Below are positions 35,303-44,915 of a stretch of 56,241 nt of DNA, one piece after another. The notes under the pieces were generated by a model. It was not told where the DNA came from, ran no database searches, and worked only from the letters and a program-made list of their open reading frames with translations. Numbering within the stretch: position 1 is the stretch's first letter; the number at the start of each line of letters is the position of its first letter. A program made the position numbers and the translations under genes. This stretch comes from JAQXGO01 sp045592445 (lineage in GTDB: Bacteria; Bacillota; Clostridia; UMGS1883; UMGS1540), in the NCBI GenBank assembly GCA_045592445.1, contig JAZNUV010000045.1:1-56241 (forward strand), given 5' to 3'.

Positions 35303-35962
35303 CTATAAAAGCTGTTGACCATTAATAAACAAACGAAACACAAGCCCTAATTTTTCGGCTGCTTTTCGACATAAAATCATACGATCAAGAAAAATTTCAA
35401 AGTAATCCATTACAGGACAAAATGTTGTATCAATATCCAAAGAAAGCGAAAAGATTTTACAATCTGTATTTAATGTTGTAGTTGCATTTTGGACGGAATA
35501 ATTGACACGATCATGAATATCAAAGGCTGCTACATCCGCATTCCGAACACGCGTACGACGTACATCGGTTTTGTCTGCTAATATCAGAGCGGCTGCCACA
35601 GCATTTACAGGGAACGCCGTCCCTTCATCATGATTCCCGATAGCAGAGATTATAACAGCAATATCAGAAGGGTCCATACCAAGATTATCAAGTATGCGAA
35701 ATGCCATGACTGCACCGCTTTGCGCATGTTCAATACGATTTACGAGGTTTCCGATGTCGTGCAAATAGGCGGCAATTTGTGCCAGCTCTATATCCCGTTC
35801 ATCAAAATGCAGAGATTCTAAAATATATTTTGCCGTATTTGCTACTTTTGTCGCATGTGCGAAACTATGCTCTGTAAAACCCATGGCACGCAGTGACGCG
35901 TCAGCTGTTGCAATATAGGTTCGAATTTGCGGATTATCTTTAATTTCTTCAAATGTTATCAT
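35303..35962 (-). CDS. HD-domain phosphohydrolase
   Basis: A 219-residue HD-superfamily metal-dependent phosphohydrolase: His36 (HSFAHATKVANTAKYI), His68-Asp69 (AAYLHDIGNLVN), His79, and GNHDEG later, with an Asp in LADKTDVRRTRV. The multi-His pattern resembles HD proteins acting on nucleotides or second messengers, but no partner domain defines the substrate. AGGAGAATATT precedes the ATG. It lies nine bases after galE and is probably cotranscribed. Confidence 0.85.
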   Translation of the reverse strand: MITFEEIKDNPQIRTYIATADASLRAMGFTEHSFAHATKVANTAKYILESLHFDERDIELAQIAAYLHDIGNLVNRIEHAQSGAVMAFRILDNLGMDPSDIAVIISAIGNHDEGTAFPVNAVAAALILADKTDVRRTRVRNADVAAFDIHDRVNYSVQNATTTLNTDCKIFSLSLDIDTTFCPVMDYFEIFLDRMILCRKAAEKLGLVFRLFINGQQLL

Positions 35963-35971
35963 AATATTCTC

Positions 35972-36976
35972 CTATTGTATTTTCTTTGAAACATAGCGCC
36001 ATACATCTGCACACATTTCAGAAATGTCACGCGTGGCTGTCCAACCAAGCTCTGTTTTGGCCTTTGTTGCATCGGCATAACATGTCGCAATGTCCCCGGG
36101 GCGACGTGGCGTGATTTTGTAGGGAACTTTACGTCCCGATGCAGTTTCAAATGCATTTACAATCTGTAAAACACTATATCCTTTTCCTGTCCCGAGATTA
36201 TAACAAAAGACACCTTCTGTATTCTCAAGTTTTTTTACGGAACATACATGCCCTAAACTCAAATCAACAACATGGATATAGTCGCGAACGCCCGTGCCAT
36301 CCAAAGTGGGATAATCATTACCAAATACATTCAAATATGAAAGTTCGCCGCTTGCAACTTTTGCAACGTAGGGAAGAAGATTATTCGGAATTCCGTTCGG
36401 ATCTTCGCCGATGAGTCCGCTTTTATGTGCACCAATTGGATTAAAATAACGAAGCAGAACAATACCCCAGGTTGAATCTGCAACGTAAAGATCACGCAGA
36501 ATATTTTCTATCATAAGTTTTGTTGCGCCGTATGGATTTGTGGTATGGAGAGGAAAATCCTCCACAATTGGGACAGTGTGCGGGTCCCCGTACACTGTGG
36601 CTGATGAGCTAAATACTAATTTTTTTACATTTTTTTCTGCCATTACCTCGCAAAGAGTAAGTGTACTAACGAGGTTGTTTCGATAATAAAGCATCGGTTT
36701 TGCTACGGACTCACCAACGGCTTTAAGCCCCGCAAAATGAATTACACATTCAATATCATTTTCGTCAAAAATTTTTTCTACTGCCACTTTGTCCGTTAAA
36801 TCTGCTTCATAAAATGAAAAGTTTTTTCCTGTTATTGTTTTTATGTTATCGAGCACTTCCGGTTTAGAATTGCAAAAATTATCTACAATAACAATTTCAT
36901 AACCGGCATTCAAAAGCTCAACAGACGTATGACTGCCAATGTAACCAGCGCCACCCGTGACAAGTATTTTTTTCAT
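35972..36976 (-). CDS. galE: UDP-glucose 4-epimerase
   Basis: A 334-residue short-chain dehydrogenase-type epimerase. NAD motif is TGGAGYIGS (residues 7-15); the catalytic set is SSSATVYG (Ser124-126) and Tyr149-x3-Lys153 (NPYGATK). It interconverts UDP-glucose/UDP-galactose, and in some bacteria the N-acetyl forms, supplying surface polysaccharides. GAGGTGAATG precedes the start. It heads a - strand unit with a likely promoter in the 37-kb divergent region. Confidence 0.95.
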   Translation of the reverse strand: MKKILVTGGAGYIGSHTSVELLNAGYEIVIVDNFCNSKPEVLDNIKTITGKNFSFYEADLTDKVAVEKIFDENDIECVIHFAGLKAVGESVAKPMLYYRNNLVSTLTLCEVMAEKNVKKLVFSSSATVYGDPHTVPIVEDFPLHTTNPYGATKLMIENILRDLYVADSTWGIVLLRYFNPIGAHKSGLIGEDPNGIPNNLLPYVAKVASGELSYLNVFGNDYPTLDGTGVRDYIHVVDLSLGHVCSVKKLENTEGVFCYNLGTGKGYSVLQIVNAFETASGRKVPYKITPRRPGDIATCYADATKAKTELGWTATRDISEMCADVWRYVSKKIQ

Positions 36977-36997
36977 ATATCATTCACCTCGAATAAT

Positions 36998-37026
36998 ATT
37001 TTATAACAAAAAAAGTAGAAAGTAAA
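36998..37026 (-). promoter_or_regulatory. Promoter of galE (divergent)
   Basis: On the - strand TTTACT (37021-37026), 17-base spacer, TAAAAT (36998-37003), with an A8 tract just upstream of the -35 box that could be an UP element. Confidence 0.6.
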
Positions 37027-37083
37027 GTTTTTTTTCATAGAACATAAGAATTGTTTGTATATACATAAAAAAAACTTTACTTT
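37019..37083. repeat. Perfect 17-bp inverted repeat holding the -35 regions of two divergent promoters
   Basis: AAAGTAAAG followed by T8 (37019-37035) is the exact reverse complement of A8 followed by CTTTACTTT (37067-37083), with a 31-base centre. Each arm supplies an A8 tract plus the TTTACT -35 box for galE and dprA respectively. Confidence 0.8.
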
Positions 37084-37104
37084 TCAAGGAAAATGTGGTA
37101 TCAT
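37076..37104 (+). promoter_or_regulatory. Promoter of dprA (divergent)
   Basis: TTTACT (37076-37081), 17-base spacer, TATCAT (37099-37104), with the A8 tract upstream. Expected start near 37111, just ahead of the GAGGTG ribosome binding site. Confidence 0.6.
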
Positions 37105-37125
37105 TAATAAAATGAGGTGTTCTAT

Positions 37126-38265
37126 GTGGAACAATTATTATATTTAATGTGGTTAAACTTAAAAACAGAGATTCCGATTGCAAAACGCGTTGCTTTGTTG
37201 ACGTATTTTGGCTCTGCGGAATCCGTATATTGCGCCGAAAAGCATGCATATATAGAAAGCGGATTTTTGACAAAACCTATGATTCATGCACTCATGCAAA
37301 AGAATGTTCGGCATGCAAGGCAAGAAATAGAATTAGCTGAAAAATTACATGTTAGATTGGTAGATTGTTTTTCGCCTTTATATCCTGCATCGCTTAAAGA
37401 GCTAAACGATTACCCTTTAATTTTATATGTTCGTGGTGATGTAACAGTATTTAATCATAAAGCCGCCTTTTGCGTTGTGGGTGCCAGACATTGTACTGCG
37501 TATGGAATGAGTGCATCAATTGGCATTTCCGAGCAACTTGCACGTTGCGGCATGATAATTATAAGCGGTTTAGCCGTCGGTATAGATGCAGCTGCACATC
37601 GTGGTGCCATTCGCGGGGGCGGAAAAACGATTGGAGTTTTAGGGTGTGGCATGGATATAAATTATCCGAAGGAAAACGAACAACTTCGTGAGGATATTGT
37701 GAAAAACGGTGCTGTTATTACGGAATTTCCATTTGGAACACCGCCTTACGGCACAAATTTTCCGCTTCGAAATCGAATTTTAAGCGCTTTATCATTGGGT
37801 GTTGCAGTTATGGAAGCCGGAGATAAAAGCGGTTCATTGATTACGGCGCGTCATGCTGCAGAACAAGGCAAGGATGTGTATGCACTACCGGGAAATATTT
37901 CAAACCCTCAATCTTGCGGGACTAACCGGTTAATTCAGGATGGTGCGACGCTGCTTTTGGGGGCAGATGAAATTTTAGCGGAATATATTCTGCGATATCC
38001 TTCTTTATTTGAAATTCAAGAGCTTGTGGAAGAAAAAGTTGCGGAAGAGAAGGATAAACAAACGGATATAAAAAGCCCGCTTTTGGAAAATGGCCTCACA
38101 GACATGGAAAAACAACTTTATAAAGCCTTGGATAAGACACCAAAATCAATTGATGTTTTATGCACAAGTACCGGATTATCCGCCAAAGAAATCAACACTT
38201 TAATTACTATGCTTTTAATTAAAGGTAAAATTAAAGAGCATGGCGGAGGACTTTTCAGTCGATAA
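37126..38265 (+). CDS. dprA: DNA-processing protein DprA
   Basis: DprA loads RecA on incoming single-stranded DNA during transformation. The 379-residue protein has the Rossmann-like core: VVGARHCTAYG, IISGLAVGIDAAAHRGA, GCGMDINYPKEN, PFRNRI-type FPLRNRILSALS, SGSLITARHAAEQGKDVYALPG, then a C-terminal winged-helix (YKALDKTPKSIDVL). GTG 37126 is preferred to GTG 37117 because GAGGTG (37114-37119) is the ribosome binding site. Com machinery genes are not in the window, so competence is not implied. Confidence 0.93.
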   Translation: MEQLLYLMWLNLKTEIPIAKRVALLTYFGSAESVYCAEKHAYIESGFLTKPMIHALMQKNVRHARQEIELAEKLHVRLVDCFSPLYPASLKELNDYPLILYVRGDVTVFNHKAAFCVVGARHCTAYGMSASIGISEQLARCGMIIISGLAVGIDAAAHRGAIRGGGKTIGVLGCGMDINYPKENEQLREDIVKNGAVITEFPFGTPPYGTNFPLRNRILSALSLGVAVMEAGDKSGSLITARHAAEQGKDVYALPGNISNPQSCGTNRLIQDGATLLLGADEILAEYILRYPSLFEIQELVEEKVAEEKDKQTDIKSPLLENGLTDMEKQLYKALDKTPKSIDVLCTSTGLSAKEINTLITMLLIKGKIKEHGGGLFSR

Positions 38266-38280
38266 ACAAATAAGGAGATT

Positions 38281-39201
38281 ATGATTGTGATTACAAAAAA
38301 AGAACAAACAGCTAAAATCTTGTTTTTTCTTCTATCTATCATTGGATTGCTGCCTTCTTTTGTTGGAGCATATCGAGTTTCGGCGTTTCTCGTTGGATTT
38401 ATTTTAACATATTATACCGCTCGTTTTAGTATAAAATTTACAATTTGGGCAGTTTTTATTATGATGATTCCGTACTTTGCAGGTGCCGAACTATATCAAA
38501 ACATATATATTATATCGATGTGCATTCCCTATTGGGCAATTGGGCAAATTTTGTATAAACGTCAATCGCTTGCTAAATTATTGATTATCGGAACAGGGTT
38601 GCAGGCAGGTCTGTGGGCTGCATATACAAACTATAACGCATCAATACAAAATGTGAAACCATTTACACTGCTTTTTGGCGGGATGCTGGACGAATTTAGA
38701 GGTGCGATGCTTTCACAAGCAGGGGCGGATGCAACAATTTTAAAAGAAATGCAACGTGTATTTTATTTTGCAGAAACAATTCTGCAATCCATGTTGCCGT
38801 TTCTCTATATTATTGTGTCCTTAGTTACTATTTATATATCATTTTCGGTATGTCGTTTCGTACTTGCACGAAAGGGCATACACCTTAAGAATATGCCGTA
38901 TTTTCACGAACTATGGTTACCAAAAAGTATAAGCTTAATCTTTGTCCTGTTATTTTTCCTTTCTTTATTTATGGGCGATGCACCGATTTTATCCAATATT
39001 CTTGCAGTTGTTTTTGTTCTGTATGTTATTTGCGGGTTATCAACTACTGCAGCTTTCTTGAAACGAAAAGGAGTATCCTTTGGATTTCGCGCCTTAATTT
39101 TGGCAGGACTTTTTCTTTTTTCATCTCTCATGGGCGGCATGATTACAACATTACTTTGTTGCCTTGGTATGTCCAAAGCGACACCGGAAATTGGAGAGTA
39201 A
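38281..39201 (+). CDS. DUF2232 (YybS-like) membrane protein
   Basis: A 306-residue protein with about eight hydrophobic segments. Its place immediately before gdpP-rplI-dnaB matches Bacillus yybS-yybT-rplI-dnaC, which with the membrane pattern supports the DUF2232 assignment. A substrate-capture-like fold has been suggested for this family but function is unknown. AAGGAG precedes ATG 38281. The stop is two bases before gdpP. Confidence 0.85.
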   Translation: MIVITKKEQTAKILFFLLSIIGLLPSFVGAYRVSAFLVGFILTYYTARFSIKFTIWAVFIMMIPYFAGAELYQNIYIISMCIPYWAIGQILYKRQSLAKLLIIGTGLQAGLWAAYTNYNASIQNVKPFTLLFGGMLDEFRGAMLSQAGADATILKEMQRVFYFAETILQSMLPFLYIIVSLVTIYISFSVCRFVLARKGIHLKNMPYFHELWLPKSISLIFVLLFFLSLFMGDAPILSNILAVVFVLYVICGLSTTAAFLKRKGVSFGFRALILAGLFLFSSLMGGMITTLLCCLGMSKATPEIGE

Positions 39202-39203
39202 AT

Positions 39204-41186
39204 ATGGGTTTAAATAAAAAAGATAAGTTGCATCATTTTTATGTTGGGGATATTTACGCAAAAATTATTATCTTATGTTGCGCAATTTTTGCTTTTTGCA
39301 TCGGTCAATGGCCGTTTGCAATTTTTATGATTGCTGCATTTATGATTTCATTTTGTTTTAGCGAGCTATCCTACCAACGCGGCGTACATCAAATGCGTAA
39401 GTATTTAGAACACGCGTCCACTTCTATAGGCGCTTCGGAGTCAATGCCTGGCTTTCCTTTCCCTGCTGTTTCAGTCACAAAAAATGGTAAAATTACGTGG
39501 TACAATAAAGCAATGGAAAAACTTTTAGATGGTGCTTTTTTATTTCAAAAAAGTATTACGGAATATGTTAAGGATTTTTCTTCCGAAAAGGTTGATGCCG
39601 AGGGCAAAACGCCATTTTTTAGTGCAGAAATCGGGGATAAAGTCTATGCTGTTTACGCGCATCAAACACCTGCGCAAGAAGGGACAGATACCTTAATTTT
39701 ATTGTATTTCATAGATACTACAAAAGAAATTACGATAGAAAAAAAATATGACGATTCGCGCTTTGTTTCCATGATCATTACTTTTGATAATTATGAAGAA
39801 GTAATGCAGGGGATAAGCGATAGCGTGCGTAGCAATCTGCAAGCAACAATTGATAAAATTTTGGTGTCAGAAATCACAGATGTTGGCGGTATTATCAAGA
39901 AAACGGAACGTGACCGTTATATTGTTTCTCTCAGTATGGCAGCATTGCGTTCACTTATGAATAAAAAGTTTTCCGTTTTGGACACGGTTCGTGATACGAA
40001 ACTCGGAAATTTGATTGCACCGACACTGAGTATAGGCGTTGGAATTGATGCTGAAACATACCATGAATGTAATGAATATGCCCGCGCAGCTCTTGATATG
40101 GCACTTGGTCGTGGTGGTGACCAGGTTGTGATAAAAGATAATACTGAAATGCATTATTTTGGAGGCAAAACACGTGAAGTAGAAAAGAGGACGAAGGTAA
40201 AAGCGAGAGTTGTAGCCTATGCACTTCGAGAATCGATACTCCAAAGCAGTAATATAATTATTACAGGGCACAAAAATCCTGATGCTGACTGCGTTGGTGC
40301 TGCTATGGGCATGGTTGCTATTGCCCGACATCTCGGAAAAAGAGCACATATTCTTTTGCATGGCTTTGATGATGCAGCATCTTCTATTGTAAAATCCGCA
40401 CAGAAAATAACGGAATATAAGAATATATTTATAAAGAGAAATATGTTGGAGGAATTAGTTTCTTCCAAAACTTTGTTGATTGTTGTAGACACAAATGCAT
40501 CTTCTTATATGGAGGAACCGGAGTGTCTGCAAATTTTCTCCCAGGTTGTTTTAATTGATCACCATAGAAAAAGTCCGAATTTTATTAAAGAGGCTGTTTT
40601 GGCGTATCATGAGCCGTATGCATCATCCACAAGCGAAATGATTACAGAGATGCTGCCTTACCTGGACAATAAAAGTAACCTTTTAAAAATAGAGGCTGAA
40701 GCATTGTTTGCAGGTATATATCTTGATACAAAAGGATTTACGTTCAAAACAGGTGTTCGTACCTTGGAGTCAGCTACGTTTCTGCGTCGTGCCGGCGTAG
40801 AGCCTGTTATAGTAAAGCAATTCTTTAAAAACAATTTTCAATCGTACACCAGGATTGCATCACTTATACAATCTGCTACAATTTATTACGGCCAAATCGC
40901 CATCGTTGCAACGGATGAGGAACATTCCCCTTCTCTTATTGCACAGACGGCGGATGAATTACTGAACATTACAGATATTGATACTGCTTTTGTGCTTGCA
41001 CAGCATGGTGGAAGTTGTATAGTGAGCGGCCGTTCTACAGGCGAAGTGAACGTGCAAGTCCTATTAGAAAAATTAGGCGGCGGCGGGCATTTTTCTGTCG
41101 CAGGCGCACAAGTAAAAGATATGCAAACAGAGGAAGTTAAGACAAAACTTTTAGATATATTAAAAGAATATTATAGCGAGAAATAG
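39204..41186 (+). CDS. gdpP: Cyclic-di-AMP phosphodiesterase (DHH family)
   Basis: A 660-residue GdpP homologue controlling c-di-AMP. Order of parts: two N-terminal membrane helices (about 18-53), a PAS-like region, a degenerate GGDEF domain (SIGVGIDAETYHECNEYARAALDMALGRGG, no GGDEF active motif) and a DHH/DHHA1 phosphodiesterase with GHKNPDADCVGAAMG (near residue 354), DTNAS and IDHHRKS (near 451) and a GGGGHF C-terminal motif. ATG 39204 is preferred to an upstream in-frame ORF from 38913 inside the DUF2232 gene because GGAG lies just before it. Confidence 0.96.
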   Translation: MGLNKKDKLHHFYVGDIYAKIIILCCAIFAFCIGQWPFAIFMIAAFMISFCFSELSYQRGVHQMRKYLEHASTSIGASESMPGFPFPAVSVTKNGKITWYNKAMEKLLDGAFLFQKSITEYVKDFSSEKVDAEGKTPFFSAEIGDKVYAVYAHQTPAQEGTDTLILLYFIDTTKEITIEKKYDDSRFVSMIITFDNYEEVMQGISDSVRSNLQATIDKILVSEITDVGGIIKKTERDRYIVSLSMAALRSLMNKKFSVLDTVRDTKLGNLIAPTLSIGVGIDAETYHECNEYARAALDMALGRGGDQVVIKDNTEMHYFGGKTREVEKRTKVKARVVAYALRESILQSSNIIITGHKNPDADCVGAAMGMVAIARHLGKRAHILLHGFDDAASSIVKSAQKITEYKNIFIKRNMLEELVSSKTLLIVVDTNASSYMEEPECLQIFSQVVLIDHHRKSPNFIKEAVLAYHEPYASSTSEMITEMLPYLDNKSNLLKIEAEALFAGIYLDTKGFTFKTGVRTLESATFLRRAGVEPVIVKQFFKNNFQSYTRIASLIQSATIYYGQIAIVATDEEHSPSLIAQTADELLNITDIDTAFVLAQHGGSCIVSGRSTGEVNVQVLLEKLGGGGHFSVAGAQVKDMQTEEVKTKLLDILKEYYSEK

Positions 41187-41199
41187 AAGGAGGATAAAA

Positions 41200-41646
41200 A
41201 TGAAGGTAATACTGCTTTGTGATGTAAAAGGTCAAGGGAAAAAAGGACAGATGGTAAATGTAAGTGATGGCTATGCACGTAATTTTCTTTTACCAAAGGG
41301 ACTTGCGCAGGAAGCGACTAAGTCCGCTATGAATGATTATGCTGGAAAAGAAGATTCGGCAAGATTTCATAAAGAACAAGAAGTGGCTGCAGCAAAAGAG
41401 GTTGCAAGTAAAATCCAAGGGCAAACTGTTCTTTTAAAGGCAAAAGCTGGCGAAAACGGGAAGCTTTTTGGCTCTATCACAGGACAATCTATAGCTGATG
41501 CAATCAAAATGCAATTACATGTTGTTATTGATAAAAGAAAACTGGTTATTGGTGATGGAATAAAAACAGTCGGTATTTCGGAAATAGATGTAAAGGTATA
41601 TCCCGGAATTACAGCGAAGATAAAAGTGAATGTCGAACAAGAATAG
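41200..41646 (+). CDS. rplI: 50S ribosomal protein L9
   Basis: A 148-residue protein with the L9 N-terminal signature MKVILLCDVKGQGKKGQMV and VSDGYARNFLLPKGLA, a long connecting helix and a C-terminal domain (KLFGSITGQSIADAI). AGAAGGAGG precedes the ATG. It sits in the conserved gdpP-rplI-dnaB order. Confidence 0.98.
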   Translation: MKVILLCDVKGQGKKGQMVNVSDGYARNFLLPKGLAQEATKSAMNDYAGKEDSARFHKEQEVAAAKEVASKIQGQTVLLKAKAGENGKLFGSITGQSIADAIKMQLHVVIDKRKLVIGDGIKTVGISEIDVKVYPGITAKIKVNVEQE

Positions 41647-41660
41647 GGAGGAGGATTGCT

Positions 41661-42983
41661 GTGGAAGAGCAATTCGGGAGAACACCCCCATACAGCCTGG
41701 AAGCAGAACAAGCAATTTTGGGATGTATGATAAAAAGCAGTAATGCACTGACTAAGGTAATGGAATTACAAATCAGCACAGAGGACTTTTACTTTGAACA
41801 ACACAAAGTTATTTTTAATGTTCTCAGTCGTCTTTTTTTAGAAAATGTGCCGATTGATTTAATTGTATTATCAAGTGGATTAAAAGAACAACTGGACACG
41901 ATCGGTGGCGTATCCTATTTAGCGACCATCCTTGACAGCGTAGATACAACTGAAAATGTAAAATATTATATTGATATTATAAAAGCAAAGGCTGTACTTC
42001 GTAGATTGATTTCGGCTTCCAACGAAATAGCAGATATGTGCTATGAAGGAAGTGATGATGTCTCTGTAATCCTTGATAGCGCCGAGCAAAAGATTTTCAG
42101 CATTTTACAAGGACGTGGGCTGCAAGGATTTTATCACATTCGTGACATTGTTCCGGATGTCATTAAAAATATAGAAGATGTGCGTGCTGCCGGCGGCCGC
42201 GTTGCCGGATTGCCGACAGGTTTCAAACAACTTGATGCCATAACGGCAGGTCTACAACGGACCGACCTTATTATTTTAGCTGCAAGACCGGGTGTCGGTA
42301 AGAGTAGTTTTGCGCTGAATATTGCCGCACATGTTGCTAAAACCTCGGGTGAGCCGGTTGCAATTTTCACATTGGAAATGTCAAAAGAACAGCTTGCCAA
42401 TCGTCTTTTGTGGAGCGATGCGAGAATTGAAGGTGAAAAATTTAGAACAGGCAATATAAGTGGGGAGGATATGAAAAAAATTGCACATGCTCTGGGTGGA
42501 CTTGTGAAAGCTCCTATTTATATTGATGATACCCCTAATATTCCTGTTTCTGAAATGCGTGCAAAATGCAGACGATTAAAGCTTGAAAAAGGTCTTGGTA
42601 TGGTTATTATTGACTATTTACAGCTCATGCAAGGCGGCAAAAGGAGCGAAAACAGACAGCAGGAAATCTCAGAAATTTCGCGCTCTTTGAAAATTATGGC
42701 TAAAGAACTGGATGTTCCGGTCTTAACGCTTTCACAGCTTTCTCGTGCTTCTGTAACGCGCGACCAACCTATACTCAGTGACCTTCGTGAATCCGGTGCA
42801 ATCGAACAGGATGCAGACATTGTTATATTCTTAAATCGAAAAACAGGCGATGAGGCATCTCCCGATGAAGCAAATTTAGCAGAATGCATTATTGCAAAAC
42901 ACAGAAACGGCTCAACAGGCAAAATTGACCTCGTTTGGCGTGGTGAATACACTACCTATATGGATTATGATGCAACGCATTGA
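41661..42983 (+). CDS. dnaB: Replicative DNA helicase
   Basis: A 440-residue hexameric helicase (DnaC in Bacillus nomenclature). N-terminal domain PPYSLEAEQAILGCM, linker, then RecA-type core with Walker A ARPGVGKSS (208-216), FTLEMSKEQLANRLL, IIDYLQLM (Walker B) and LSQLSRASVTRDQPILSDLR. GTG start with GGGAGGAGG upstream. No intein is present. Confidence 0.98.
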   Translation: MEEQFGRTPPYSLEAEQAILGCMIKSSNALTKVMELQISTEDFYFEQHKVIFNVLSRLFLENVPIDLIVLSSGLKEQLDTIGGVSYLATILDSVDTTENVKYYIDIIKAKAVLRRLISASNEIADMCYEGSDDVSVILDSAEQKIFSILQGRGLQGFYHIRDIVPDVIKNIEDVRAAGGRVAGLPTGFKQLDAITAGLQRTDLIILAARPGVGKSSFALNIAAHVAKTSGEPVAIFTLEMSKEQLANRLLWSDARIEGEKFRTGNISGEDMKKIAHALGGLVKAPIYIDDTPNIPVSEMRAKCRRLKLEKGLGMVIIDYLQLMQGGKRSENRQQEISEISRSLKIMAKELDVPVLTLSQLSRASVTRDQPILSDLRESGAIEQDADIVIFLNRKTGDEASPDEANLAECIIAKHRNGSTGKIDLVWRGEYTTYMDYDATH

Positions 42984-42998
42984 TGGAGGGTACTAAAT

Positions 42999-44267
42999 TT
43001 GCTCTTTTCAAGATTTATACAAGAAATCGAAAAGAATAACCTACTACAAAAGAATGACACGGTTGTTGTTGCCGTTTCAGGCGGAGCAGATTCTGTTTGT
43101 TTATTACATCTTTTTTATCGTCTGAGTCAGATATGGAGTCTTAAACTGATCTGTGCACATGTGAATCACATGCTTCGCAGCGATGCTGACAAAGATGCCG
43201 CTTTCGTTGAATCGCTTTGTAAAAAATGGGAAATTCCGTACGTAATGCACAAAGAGGACGTTGCTGAAACTGCAAGAAAGCAGAAATCTTCCGTTGAACT
43301 GGTCGGCAGAGAAATCCGATATCGGTTTTTTCGCAGTATTTCCGCGGACGTTATTGCAACGGCACATCATAAAAATGATGTGGCCGAAACAGTTCTTTTA
43401 CACATGGTGCGTGGTTGTGGCCTAAATGGTTTATGCGGCATTCCTTTCAAACGCGATGATGGGGTTATTCGTCCTCTCCTACAATTTAACAGACAGGATA
43501 TAGAATCATACCTTCATGCACACGCACTTATATGGCATGAGGATTCAACCAACTCAGACACATGCTATACGAGAAATTATATTCGACATGAAATTCTGCC
43601 GAAATTCGAAGCGTTAAACCCTTCGTTTTCAAACGCGTTATTCCGTATGACGCAAATTCTGCAGGATGATGAGGTCTGTTTAAATACAGAAACAAAGAAT
43701 TTAAACGCCGTAAGGAAAGAAAAGGATGTAATATTTTTTTCGATTGAAAAACTTCAAAATGCACATATCGCCTTAAAACGACGCGTTATTTATGATGTCG
43801 TGCCTGCATACGATGCTGTAAATCGCATTTTAGACCTTTTAGAGAAAAAAAACGGCACAATAATAAAACTGCCTGATAATATGGAAGCTGCGAGGGAATA
43901 TAATGAAATCGCAGTATATAAAACCAATAAACAAGAGATCACATCTGTTACACTTCCTTCAACAGGTAGTATACAGTTTGGCAATTATAACATTATTGTC
44001 GGTCAAGGTGGATTTAAACTAAAAAACGGCACGTATACTGTACGCACGCGGAGTGAAGGTGATGTTTTTTCACCGGAAGGTATGAACGGAAGAAAAAAAA
44101 TAAAGGATTTTTTAATTGATAAAAAAATACCAAAACGCATGCGCGATTCTCTTCCGATTTTTGTCTCGGAAGGGAAAATTGCAGCTGTGTCAGATTTGCG
44201 ACGTGACAGAAACTTTATTCCATATCATGATGAGTCTTATATAGAAATTAACATAAAAAAAGAGTAA
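42999..44267 (+). CDS. tilS: tRNA(Ile)-lysidine synthase
   Basis: TilS makes lysidine at C34 of the AUA-reading tRNA Ile, using ATP. The 422-residue protein has the PP-loop VAVSGGADSVCLLH (SGGADS 27-32), the family-specific CAHVNHMLRSDADKDA, and TAHHKNDVAETVLLHMVRG, plus C-terminal TilS domain (VRTRSEGDVFSPEGMNGRKK). TTG start with GATGGAGGG upstream. Followed by hpt and ftsH as in many Firmicutes. Confidence 0.96.
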   Translation: MLFSRFIQEIEKNNLLQKNDTVVVAVSGGADSVCLLHLFYRLSQIWSLKLICAHVNHMLRSDADKDAAFVESLCKKWEIPYVMHKEDVAETARKQKSSVELVGREIRYRFFRSISADVIATAHHKNDVAETVLLHMVRGCGLNGLCGIPFKRDDGVIRPLLQFNRQDIESYLHAHALIWHEDSTNSDTCYTRNYIRHEILPKFEALNPSFSNALFRMTQILQDDEVCLNTETKNLNAVRKEKDVIFFSIEKLQNAHIALKRRVIYDVVPAYDAVNRILDLLEKKNGTIIKLPDNMEAAREYNEIAVYKTNKQEITSVTLPSTGSIQFGNYNIIVGQGGFKLKNGTYTVRTRSEGDVFSPEGMNGRKKIKDFLIDKKIPKRMRDSLPIFVSEGKIAAVSDLRRDRNFIPYHDESYIEINIKKE

Positions 44268-44290
44268 AAAACAGAAAGAGAGAGATACTT

Positions 44291-44830
44291 ATGTTGAATG
44301 CAATTGAAAGTATACTTATTTCAGAAGAAAAATTACAGAAAAAAGTGCATGAACTTGCAACAAAAATTTCAGCGGATTACGAAGGCAAGGAACTTCTTTT
44401 TGTTACAGTGTTAAAAGGGAGTTTTGTGTTTGCAGCTGATTTATTTCGACAAATTACAATACCTGCCTCTGTTGATTTTATGGCTGTTTCAAGTTATGGA
44501 AGTACAAGTAAATCCAGTGGTGTAGTTAAAATTCTAAAAGATTTAGATCACCCGATTGAAGGGAAAGATGTCATAATTGTTGAAGATATTTTAGATAGCG
44601 GACTAACCCTCAGTTACATTCGTGAAATGCTTCTGCAACGCGGCGCAAACAGTTTGAAAATTTGTACGATTTTAAATAAGCCAGAGCGGCGCAAGGCGGA
44701 TGTAGTTGCCGACTATGTCGGTTTTGATATTCCTGATGAATTTGTTGTCGGATATGGTCTTGATTATGATGAAAAATATAGAAATCTTCCGTTTGTAGGC
44801 ATATTAAAACGTGAAATTTACGAAAAATAA
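44291..44830 (+). CDS. hpt: Hypoxanthine (guanine) phosphoribosyltransferase
   Basis: A 179-residue purine-salvage enzyme. The PRPP-binding loop is IIVEDILDSGLTLSYI, the flexible loop region is SSYGSTSKSSG, and FVVGYGLDYDEKYRNLPFVG is the C-terminal purine-binding block. GAGAGAG precedes ATG 44291. It lies between tilS and ftsH in conserved order. Confidence 0.96.
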   Translation: MLNAIESILISEEKLQKKVHELATKISADYEGKELLFVTVLKGSFVFAADLFRQITIPASVDFMAVSSYGSTSKSSGVVKILKDLDHPIEGKDVIIVEDILDSGLTLSYIREMLLQRGANSLKICTILNKPERRKADVVADYVGFDIPDEFVVGYGLDYDEKYRNLPFVGILKREIYEK

Positions 44831-44859
44831 AGCATTTCGTTAATTTTCTGTGAACACGC

Positions 44860-44888
44860 TTGCATTCTTTTATTGGACATGGTAAAAT
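44860..44888 (+). promoter_or_regulatory. Promoter of ftsH
   Basis: TTGCAT (44860-44865), 17-base spacer, TAAAAT (44883-44888), in the 85-base gap after hpt. The expected leader is about 20 bases and contains AAAGGAG. Confidence 0.6.
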
Positions 44889-44915
44889 ATAACATATTAT
44901 AAAGGAGCTGATTAA

